Positions 1 through 6,300 of a DNA stretch of 64,000 nucleotides are shown one piece after another. Under the pieces are notes generated by a model, which made no database searches, was not told the origin of the DNA, and saw only the letters and a program-made list of their open reading frames with translations. How positions within the stretch are numbered: position 1 is the first letter of the stretch; each line of letters begins with the position of its first letter. The translations under genes and the position numbers were made by a program. Origin of the DNA: Prevotella sp. (GTDB lineage Bacteria; Bacteroidota; Bacteroidia; Bacteroidales; Bacteroidaceae); assembly GCA_016291595.1 (NCBI GenBank), contig JAEEXN010000002.1, forward strand, positions 50,991 through 114,990, in the 5' to 3' direction.

Positions 1-317
1 ACCGGCTTATGGTAGGCAGAAGCGGAACTAATAAAGACGTATTGCCGTGTGCGACCGGCAAACAAGCGGAAATCGCGCTCAACCTGCTCAGGCACAAAAC
101 CGATGAACTCGCACACACAGTCGAACTTTATGTCTCCCAGCAAGCGAGATACCTCTGCCTCATCGTTGATGTCTGCCATAATCTGCCTGACTCCTTCGGG
201 AACCTCATCACGTCGGGTCCCACGGTTAAGCAGCCATAACTCATGTTCAGTACGGGTCAGTTGGCGTGTAATGGCACTGCTGATGGTTCCTGTGCCTCCA
301 ATGAAAAGAATTCGCAT
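1..317 (-). CDS. NAD-dependent epimerase/dehydratase family protein, 3' part cut off by window edge
   Basis: This gene is absent from the ORF track because it runs off the left edge; I translated it from the complement. It starts with MRILFIGGTGTISSA and stays open for about 105 codons to base 1. The GGTGTIS stretch is the glycine-rich nucleotide-binding turn of an extended SDR Rossmann fold, and ISSASAY near the cut matches the strand carrying the catalytic Ser region of nucleotide-sugar epimerases. The substrate cannot be inferred. The ATG at 315-317 is the only start near the Rossmann strand. A -7-like TATTTTTG lies about 40 bp upstream. Confidence 0.8.
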   Translation of the reverse strand, partial: MRILFIGGTGTISSAITRQLTRTEHELWLLNRGTRRDEVPEGVRQIMADINDEAEVSRLLGDIKFDCVCEFIGFVPEQVERDFRLFAGRTRQYVFISSASAYHKP

Positions 318-356
318 AATCGAAAAGGTTTATTTTTGTTTTGGTTCTACCACCTG

Positions 357-364
357 CAAAAATA
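357..364 (-). promoter_or_regulatory. Possible -7 element for the epimerase gene
   Basis: The complement reads TATTTTTG, matching the Bacteroidetes TAnnTTTG box, 40 bp before the epimerase start. No good TTG lies 19-21 bp upstream, so only half of the promoter is supported. Confidence 0.3.
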
Positions 365-526
365 AACAAAAAAAAGAAAAAAGAGAATCTTTACGATTGA
401 AAAAATCTAAAACACCTTATCAATAATAAAAAGATGAGTGTCACAACTGCCTGTTAGGTGTTAACAGAGCACAGCCTCAATAAGCTTGTTGAAGTTTGTA
501 TGCAGCAAGATTAACTTATGAAGCAA

Positions 527-1414
527 TTAATATGAATAGTTGTTGGTGTTTTCCCATGCGCCATCGGCACTCAAAGAGAATACGGATGCTCCCGATGTCC
601 CTCCTCCTGAGAAGAACGAACCTTTGTATTGTGATATGGTATTCCGCTTCATTGGCACACTCTCGAATTGAATTTCTTTGACAGCCATATCACTGGCATC
701 AAGTGCTGTTACCGTCATTTTCAACGTTCCCTCATCAGCGTGCAGGAAAGTATAGACAGAGAACTCCTGGCCTTTGGCTGTAGAGTTGACTGTGCGTATT
801 TCCGTCTGCTTCGAGTTCACACAACCATAGCCTGTCAGACCATTGAGAGTGCTGCTTCCGCCAGTGTAATAAAATTTGAACTTCTTCACATTCTCTGGAA
901 TATCGTCGTCTGTCACCAGCTTGAACTTAGATACGATACGTTTCAACTGAACGTCGTAGCTTTTATCGCTATCGACCTGTATTTCAGCAAAATAATAGAA
1001 GGTATCTGTAACCTTATTGTCCGGAAAAGTAATCTTCTCAACATTAGTCGTTGTAGCATTTGCCGAACAACTATGGGCCAAAATGACGACCTTATATGTA
1101 CCTGTCTCAACATTGAAAGAAATCTTTCCGAAATCCTTATCCTCCGACTTCTGATTTACATACTTTAGCCTGGCATTATCCTTGTCGTAAAGGGCAAAAT
1201 TTATCTTGTTGCACAACTCGTTGATATTGGCACGCGTCACATAGGTAGGGTCATTGAAACTGGTCTGTTCAAATTTCATTACATTGAAAGTCAGTTTCAC
1301 ACCTTGCTCCTGCTCGGTATCGTCATCTCTCAAGTCATCAAGATTCACTTTCTCGCATGCCGTAAATACAGCTAATGCGGTTAATAAGGAGAAACAGAGA
1401 AAAAACTTTTTCAT
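527..1414 (-). CDS. FimB/Mfa2-family fimbrial lipoprotein
   Basis: Predicted outer-surface lipoprotein of 295 residues, probably an anchor or accessory subunit of Mfa/Fim-type fimbriae. The ORF track begins 13 codons too early; MKKFFLCFSLLTALAVFTAC is a clear type II signal peptide with lipobox FTAC, so the start at 1414 is chosen. The body has features recalled from Prevotella FimB/Mfa2 proteins: ELCNKINFALYD, GTYKVVILAHS, KKFKFYYTGGSSTL, TGYGCVNSKQT and the late VPMKRNTISQYKG stretch. No partner fimbrillin gene lies beside it in the window, so it is an orphan or belongs to genes elsewhere. Function is inferred from family resemblance only. Confidence 0.75.
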   Translation of the reverse strand: MKKFFLCFSLLTALAVFTACEKVNLDDLRDDDTEQEQGVKLTFNVMKFEQTSFNDPTYVTRANINELCNKINFALYDKDNARLKYVNQKSEDKDFGKISFNVETGTYKVVILAHSCSANATTTNVEKITFPDNKVTDTFYYFAEIQVDSDKSYDVQLKRIVSKFKLVTDDDIPENVKKFKFYYTGGSSTLNGLTGYGCVNSKQTEIRTVNSTAKGQEFSVYTFLHADEGTLKMTVTALDASDMAVKEIQFESVPMKRNTISQYKGSFFSGGGTSGASVFSLSADGAWENTNNYSY

Positions 1415-1450
1415 ATTCAATGATTTATAGGTTTTTCGTATAATTAATGG

Positions 1451-1458
1451 CAAAGATA
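1451..1458 (-). promoter_or_regulatory. Possible -7 element for the fimbrial lipoprotein gene
   Basis: The complement reads TATCTTTG, a full TAnnTTTG match, 37 bp before the chosen ATG. A TTG lies about 24 bp upstream, longer than the usual 19-21, so the promoter is only partly supported. A second CATCTTTG lies just upstream. Confidence 0.35.
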
Positions 1459-1533
1459 ATAATCATTTGGCAAAGATGCGCCCAACACCATAAATGTTTT
1501 ACATTATTTAATCTTTTAGGTCTCGCATGGACA

Positions 1534-1566
1534 CAAAAAAAGCTGGGCCGACAATACGACACAGCT
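1534..1566 (-). terminator. Intrinsic terminator of tmRNA
   Basis: On the minus strand AGCTG pairs with CAGCT across a 16-nt loop and is followed at once by a run of T. It lies about 20 bp past the 3' end of the tmRNA, where its terminator is expected. Confidence 0.6.
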
Positions 1567-1586
1567 ATTCTCATATATACTCATAG

Positions 1587-1982
1587 TGGAGCTGGAGGGA
1601 GTCGAACCCTCGTCCAAACAGGGAAACCATACGTTTTCTACACGCTTATTCCAGCCTTTAATTTTCGTGTTGCGGCAAGACCTGGACCACCAACCACAAC
1701 CTTATCCTCTAAAATTTCATCTAACCACCGAGGCATAGCCAGACTATTTCCGATTTAACTGCACCGCTGGACCCTCAGATTCGGAACAACACCCTTGGAG
1801 CGATGTCTCGTTCTCCTACCTGGTAAGAGAATTAAGCTCAAAATCTACTGTGCTTCGATTAAGCAGCGAGAGCATACTTATTGTTGCCAATTAATTTTTG
1901 TTCACTCAGATTAAGGAGCTAGCCAACGAGGCTCCGCGTGCTTACGTACCATCTCATCCTGCTGTCAAATCCAGTCAACCCC
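1587..1982 (-). ncRNA. ssrA: Transfer-messenger RNA (tmRNA)
   Basis: The minus strand begins GGGGUUGACUGGAUUUGACAG and ends GGUUCGACUCCCUCCAGCUCCA, the diagnostic tmRNA ends with a T-arm. The two ends pair over 7 bp (GGGGUUG with CAGCUCC, including G-U pairs). The discriminator A is at 1587 and the terminal CCA is not encoded. The internal reading frame ends in GNNKYALAA followed by a stop (1859-1888), the proteolysis tag for trans-translation; its resume codon is probably GGC. The RNA rescues stalled ribosomes together with SmpB. About 396 nt is a normal length. A plus-strand ORF at 1447-1758 is a chance frame over it. Confidence 0.95.
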
Positions 1983-1995
1983 AGAATAAGGATTG

Positions 1996-2003
1996 CAAAA
2001 TTA
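1996..2003 (-). promoter_or_regulatory. -7 promoter element of ssrA
   Basis: The complement reads TAATTTTG, a full TAnnTTTG match, ending 13 bp before the mature tmRNA 5' end. No clear TTG lies at the expected upstream spacing. Confidence 0.45.
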
Positions 2004-2193
2004 ATCATTTTTCTAATAAACGGTTCTGCAAATTATAAAAAATAACAAATTTTAAGATTCAATTTTATTCCTACATGAGCCATTTTGACCAGTAACAACA
2101 CCGTCAAGTAGCCGCAGAATAAGGAGAGGCAACAGAATACTAGCTGATTTATGACAATAAATGTAATTTACAGGACAATTTTTCCAAAAAACA

Positions 2194-2225
2194 TTTGTTA
2201 GGTTAAAAAAAATTATATACTTTTG
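2194..2225 (+). promoter_or_regulatory. Promoter of the OmpA-family gene pair
   Basis: TTTG at 2194-2197 and TACTTTTG at 2218-2225 are separated by 20 bp, a complete Bacteroidetes primary sigma promoter. The predicted 5' leader is about 130 nt. Confidence 0.75.
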
Positions 2226-2363
2226 CATCAGAATGCAATTAATAACTCAAATTCTGATAAACAATCTTCAAAAGAGAGCAGACATTTGAGCGAACTTTTG
2301 TGTTTATACTGCTTTAAGTAAATTCAAATCACTGTAGAAACATTAACTAATTATTTAAGAATA

Positions 2364-3533
2364 ATGAAGCACATGAAAAAGCTAGGGCTTTTGTTACTGA
2401 TCGCCTTCATCATCCCCTGCACATCTTTTGCACAGGGTGAGGTTCAAAGTGGCTCAAATTCTACTTATTGGACTGATGAAACCCAAAGTGAATCTGATGG
2501 CAAGATCTTGAACAAGACAAAATTCGGTGACAACTGGTTCATTGGAATTGAGGCTGGTACCCTTTTCAACTGGGGTACGAAGCAGAGTGAGCATGACATC
2601 ATCAAGCGTTTCCGTCCCATGGGAGCCATTCAGCTTGGTAAGTGGATGTCACCATCTATTGGTGCCCGCATTCAGGGTTTCTTCGGTAATAACAGCGACG
2701 TAGTTGGCGCCAACAACGCTGGCAAATACAATTGGAATACGATTGGCGGCTACCTCGACGGTATGTTCAACCTGACCAACATGTTCTGTGGCTACAAAGA
2801 GAGCCGCGGCTTCAATCTGATTGGTTTGCTGGGTGTTGGTTGTGAATATACGCAAGGATTCTGCGACCATGCAGCCCCCCGCGGAGTAGACACAAAGGAG
2901 CAGGAGTTCCTGGGTGGTCGTGTAGGCTTAATGGCCAAGTTCCGTCTGGGTGAGAAATGTGACCTTGATATTGAGGCCACCAACGCATTCCTGGACGACC
3001 ACTACGATGGACAGATTAACAGCAACAAGTTGGACGGCCACATCAATATCCTCGTTGGTCTGACTTATCGTTTTAAGAATCACGATGGTTCACGCCAGTT
3101 TACATTCGCCCGCTACAACCTCAACAAGTTCGACAATCTGAACTCTGAGGTGAATCGTCTGCAGGGTGACCTCAACGCTGCCCGAAACAGAGTCGTTTAC
3201 GAGACGCACACCATTGACGGAAGCCGTGTGAACACCTTCATCGCTTTTGATGACAACTCAGCTAAGATTGACAAGTTGCAGGAAGTGAATGTATTCACAG
3301 CTGCTGAGGAAATGAAAAAGTTGGCTAATGATGGCGACCTTTACATCACTGTGAACAGCGAGGAGCCTTCCAAGAACAATGAGCTCTTCTTGCAGCGCGC
3401 TCAGGCTATCCGCGACGTATTGGTGAACCAGTACAACATTCCTGCCGGACGCATCTTCGTAGAGAGCAATCCTGCTGTTGTAGCTTCTCTTGACAAGAAT
3501 AAGAAATGCGTAGTTGTGTTAATCAACGAATAA
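2364..3533 (+). CDS. OmpA-family outer membrane protein, first of a pair
   Basis: Predicted outer membrane barrel protein of 389 residues. Residues 1-24 form a signal peptide ending SFAQ. A barrel of alternating hydrophobic strands follows (DNWFIGIEAGTLFNWG, SIGARIQGFFGNN, HINILVGLTYRF), then a short coiled coil near residue 260 (NSEVNRLQGDLNAAR) and an OmpA-like C-terminal domain. That domain keeps the RAQAIRDVL helix but has VNSEEPSKN where the next gene has GYADVK, and KNKKCVVVL where the next has WNRVVLF. The Asp and Arg that OmpA domains use to hold peptidoglycan are therefore not evident. It is probably cotranscribed with the next gene, 21 bp downstream. MKHMKK allows a start three codons later. 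Confidence 0.8.
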   Translation: MKHMKKLGLLLLIAFIIPCTSFAQGEVQSGSNSTYWTDETQSESDGKILNKTKFGDNWFIGIEAGTLFNWGTKQSEHDIIKRFRPMGAIQLGKWMSPSIGARIQGFFGNNSDVVGANNAGKYNWNTIGGYLDGMFNLTNMFCGYKESRGFNLIGLLGVGCEYTQGFCDHAAPRGVDTKEQEFLGGRVGLMAKFRLGEKCDLDIEATNAFLDDHYDGQINSNKLDGHINILVGLTYRFKNHDGSRQFTFARYNLNKFDNLNSEVNRLQGDLNAARNRVVYETHTIDGSRVNTFIAFDDNSAKIDKLQEVNVFTAAEEMKKLANDGDLYITVNSEEPSKNNELFLQRAQAIRDVLVNQYNIPAGRIFVESNPAVVASLDKNKKCVVVLINE

Positions 3534-3554
3534 TTACTTAAAGCTTAGAGAACA

Positions 3555-4757
3555 ATGAAGAAAATAGCAATTATCATTGTAACAGTGCTGTGCGCCCTGC
3601 CAATGACAGCTGCCACTCAGCAGTTTGACCTCAAAGCAGATACGATTTCAGGCCTGAAACACTATAAGTTCTGGGACAACTGGTTCTTAGGGTTTCATGC
3701 TGGTGCCAATGCTACTCTGGGCGAGAATGTTCGTCCTCGCGATATTAAAGATGTGATTGCCCCCAGTTTCGGCCTTTCTTTAGGAAAGTATTTCTCCCCG
3801 GCAGTAGGTGCCCGCATTCAGGGTATGTTCAACTTCCAGAACGGTAGAGCTAATCAGGAAGCTATCGACCATAATCCCAAACTATACGACAATGGTGTTT
3901 ACGGTTTCAAGAATATCTCTGCTCACGTAGATGTTTTGTTCAACCTTAGCAATATCATCTCACAGTTCAAAGAGAGTCGCCGTTTTAATGTAGTCACTTT
4001 CTTAGGCCTCGGCTTGAACCACACTTTCGGATTTGATGACATTGTAGAGAAATGGCGTAACATCGGTGGCAGTTATGATGTATGTACCGACAGCCGTAAT
4101 TCTATTGGCATGCGTGCTGGCTTGCAGTTCAACTATCAACTGAGCAATGCCTTTGACCTGGCCCTTGACTTAGCCATGAATGCTGCTGATGATAAGTACA
4201 ACGGCAATATATACGATGACCACTATGATGGCTATGCTTCTGCCATATTTGGCCTGATCTATCATTTCAAGGATCACTACGGAGACCGTCGCTTCAAGGA
4301 GATTAACTGGACTGATTACGAGGAGCTTGCACGCCTGAACCGTAACATCAACAAACTGCGTGAGGATCTGACAAATGCCAAACCACGTGTCGTGGTTCGT
4401 GAGGAGAATCGTTATCTGGACGTTCTGCAGACCACTGTTTCGTTTAGAATCGACAAATATAACATCACAAAGCTTCAGAAAAAGAACATTGCTGAAGTTG
4501 CTAAGTTCCTTGAGAACCATCCCGACCAGAACCTCATTATTTGTGGTTATGCTGATGTCAAGACAGCTTATCCGGAGTACAACCTGAAGCTGTCAGAGAA
4601 ACGTGCAACGGCTGTTTACAATATGCTTGTTGATGAGTTCAACGTACAGCCCGAGCGTCTACGCATTGACTATAAGGGTGATACCATTCAGCCTTACGAC
4701 CTGAAGAATGAGTGGAACCGTGTAGTTCTCTTCATCACAGAGCGTAAAAGTGAGTAA
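3555..4757 (+). CDS. OmpA-family outer membrane protein, second of a pair
   Basis: Paralogue of the preceding gene, 400 residues, with a signal peptide ending MTAATQ. The shared barrel signatures are KFWDNWFLGFHAGANATLG, AVGARIQGMFN and ASAIFGLIYHFKDH, followed by a coiled-coil linker (LNRNINKLREDLTNA) and a complete OmpA/MotB-type C-terminal domain with GYADVKTAYPEYN, LSEKRATAVYNML and WNRVVLF. The Asp of GYAD and the Arg of WNRV are the usual diaminopimelate-contacting positions, so this copy should tether the outer membrane to peptidoglycan. The gene ends the operon, with a strong terminator 22 bp downstream. Confidence 0.85.
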   Translation: MKKIAIIIVTVLCALPMTAATQQFDLKADTISGLKHYKFWDNWFLGFHAGANATLGENVRPRDIKDVIAPSFGLSLGKYFSPAVGARIQGMFNFQNGRANQEAIDHNPKLYDNGVYGFKNISAHVDVLFNLSNIISQFKESRRFNVVTFLGLGLNHTFGFDDIVEKWRNIGGSYDVCTDSRNSIGMRAGLQFNYQLSNAFDLALDLAMNAADDKYNGNIYDDHYDGYASAIFGLIYHFKDHYGDRRFKEINWTDYEELARLNRNINKLREDLTNAKPRVVVREENRYLDVLQTTVSFRIDKYNITKLQKKNIAEVAKFLENHPDQNLIICGYADVKTAYPEYNLKLSEKRATAVYNMLVDEFNVQPERLRIDYKGDTIQPYDLKNEWNRVVLFITERKSE

Positions 4758-4778
4758 ATTCGTTTAACGTAATAACTT

Positions 4779-4820
4779 AATAAAGCAGCAGATAGAAATA
4801 TTTGCTGCTTTATTCTTTTT
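4779..4820 (+). terminator. Intrinsic terminator after the OmpA pair
   Basis: AATAAAGCAGCA pairs perfectly with TGCTGCTTTATT (12 bp, 12-nt loop) and is followed by CTTTTT. Confidence 0.9.
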
Positions 4821-4871
4821 ATGGAGACTGCCGCTCTAATGCCAATCAGCGACATGTCTTCCTAATTAGCC

Positions 4872-5026
4872 ATTAATTAAGTTTGAATTCGTCTATTAAT
4901 TAAAGTCTAAGTAGGCATCAATTGGTGTTCAATTAATCATCGATTACAAGCTAATTGGTCATTAATTGAACCTTAATATGTCTATTAATTGAAATTGCAT
5001 CAGCAATCTATCATCTATTATTAGAT
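4872..5026 (+). repeat. Degenerate tandem array, 22-23 bp period, core ATYRATTRN
   Basis: Copies of an ATTAATTAA/ATTAATTGA-like core begin at 4872, 4895, 4917, 4939, 4961 and 4984, with a weaker one at 5006. Steps are 23, 22, 22, 22, 23 and 22 bp. The rest of each unit is poorly conserved. The array lies in the 704-bp gap between the OmpA terminator and the polysaccharide promoter, and no ORF covers it. Similar periods recur at 25247 and 48073 with other sequences. Function unknown. Confidence 0.65.
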
Positions 5027-5252
5027 AAAACTTCTCCTAATTTATATACTTAATTCATTAATAGCGGGCAGTTAATTTCTATGAAAATAATTAACAAAAC
5101 TGAACAATCTACAGACTGATTAACACCCTGTTATATATTGTCATTCATGTCCGTACACCCTACATTACGGGCATTCACACCTGCCTTGTTCGTCTATACG
5201 AAGATTATTTACCGCCTTCTTTGAAGGCAAACAATAAAAAAACGGAAAAAAT

Positions 5253-5284
5253 GTTGGCAGAATTGTGGAAAAGTGGTAAATTTG
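5253..5284 (+). promoter_or_regulatory. Promoter of the polysaccharide operon
   Basis: TTG at 5254-5256, 20 bp, then TAAATTTG at 5277-5284: a complete Bacteroidetes-type promoter. It implies a leader of about 170 nt before the wza-like gene. No UpxY/NusG-like antiterminator gene and no flanking inverted repeats of an invertible promoter were seen here. Apart from this promoter, the 22-bp array and two small hairpins, the 4821-5461 gap shows nothing else I can support. Confidence 0.7.
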
Positions 5285-5398
5285 GCGTCATAGATATATG
5301 AAACCTGTCACACCATTAAAGTGAGATAGGTAAAATATTTTTACGGCCATCGAATGAAAAAGAATTATTTCTTCCTTCTTCTGTAAAAGCCGTTTCAC

Positions 5399-5436
5399 CC
5401 TTGGGCACAGACCAAGGAGTTTGAATCAAAACCCAA
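5399..5436 (+). promoter_or_regulatory. Possible alternative hairpins in the wza leader
   Basis: CCTTGG (5399-5404) can pair with CCAAGG (5412-5417) over a 7-nt loop. TTGGG (5401-5405) can instead pair with CCCAA (5432-5436). The two pairings exclude each other and lie 25-60 nt before the start codon. There is no U-tract, so any effect would be on translation rather than classical termination. Weak evidence. Confidence 0.3.
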
Positions 5437-5461
5437 AGAAATAACAAAAATCATTAAAGCT

Positions 5462-6286
5462 ATGATGAAAAAATATATCCAATTAGCAAGTCTGGCAGCT
5501 GTAGCATTGCTGTCGATAACATCATGTGTCAGCCACAAGGACATCACCTATCTCCGCGACATGGAAGAAACTCAGGAGTATCCCGTTATCCAGAAGTACG
5601 AGGCTGTCATTCAGCGTGATGACAAATTGAGCATTGTAGTCAACAGTAAAGACCCAGAGCTTGCACTGGCCTTCAATATTCCCGGAACAGGCGGTTACTC
5701 TATTGGGGCAGACGGCACCATTAACACGATTGCCGGCACAAGAATTGCAAACGAAAAGGACAGACCTGGCTATCTGGTGGACATCAACGGAGATATTGAT
5801 TTCCCCATTTTGGGTAAGTTGCGCGTTGAAGGTCTGACCCGTAACCAGCTGACAAATCTTATTAAGAGCAAGCTTATCGACCAGCAATTACTGAAAGATC
5901 CGTTGGTATTAGTTGAGTTCCTGAACTTCAAATTCTCGGTATTGGGTGAGGTCGGACATGTCGGAACGTTCAATGTCTCAGGTGACCGCATCACCATCTT
6001 TGAGGCTATTGCTATGGCAGGAGACTTGAAGGAGACATCCAAGATTGACCGTGTCGCCATCATCCGCGAATATGGTAACAAACGTCGTATTATGCACTTA
6101 GACCTGCGCTCAAAGGATGTATTTCTGTCACCAGGCTACTACCTACAACAGAATGACATTATCTACGTTGAGCCAAACTCATTTAAGACGGACATTCAGT
6201 CGCAGCGCAAGTTGAGTTATTGGACAATGGCACTGTCTACCGTCACAACCCTTACCACATTGGTTCTCTACTTCATCAAAAAATAA
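5462..6286 (+). CDS. wza: Wza-like polysaccharide export lipoprotein
   Basis: Predicted outer-membrane/periplasmic channel component for capsule or exopolysaccharide export, 274 residues. The signal peptide ends LLSITSC, a lipobox, so it is a lipoprotein. Residues 45-140 fit the polysaccharide export domain (YEAVIQRDDKLSIVVNSKDP, IDFPILGKLRVEGLTRNQL). An SLBB domain follows (FSVLGEVGHVGTFNVSG, ITIFEAIAMAGDL). The C-terminus carries a hydrophobic helix (MALSTVTTLTTLVLYFIKK), the short form usual in Bacteroidetes. It is the first gene of the operon, 14 bp before the Wzc-like kinase. Start could also be the second ATG (5465). Confidence 0.9.
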   Translation: MMKKYIQLASLAAVALLSITSCVSHKDITYLRDMEETQEYPVIQKYEAVIQRDDKLSIVVNSKDPELALAFNIPGTGGYSIGADGTINTIAGTRIANEKDRPGYLVDINGDIDFPILGKLRVEGLTRNQLTNLIKSKLIDQQLLKDPLVLVEFLNFKFSVLGEVGHVGTFNVSGDRITIFEAIAMAGDLKETSKIDRVAIIREYGNKRRIMHLDLRSKDVFLSPGYYLQQNDIIYVEPNSFKTDIQSQRKLSYWTMALSTVTTLTTLVLYFIKK

Positions 6287-6300
6287 GCGAACACTGAATC

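Noticed and set aside
668-1168. 166-residue plus-strand ORF
   Set aside because: Antisense to the FimB/Mfa2-like lipoprotein gene, no start context and no recognisable domain.
1587-1640. tRNA gene suggested by the T-arm GGTTCGACTCCC on the minus strand
   Set aside because: It is the tRNA-like 3' end of tmRNA; no cloverleaf closes within tRNA length.
1447-1758. Plus-strand ORF of 103 residues
   Set aside because: It lies over the 3' half of tmRNA and its terminator; the translation follows the RNA sequence and has no protein family features.
5214-5228. Hairpin GCCTTC-TTT-GAAGGC as a terminator
   Set aside because: No T-tract follows on either strand, and the OmpA operon already has a strong terminator at 4779.
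5140-5461. Invertible promoter as at Bacteroides capsule loci
   Set aside because: No inverted repeats flank the promoter and no recombinase gene is nearby.
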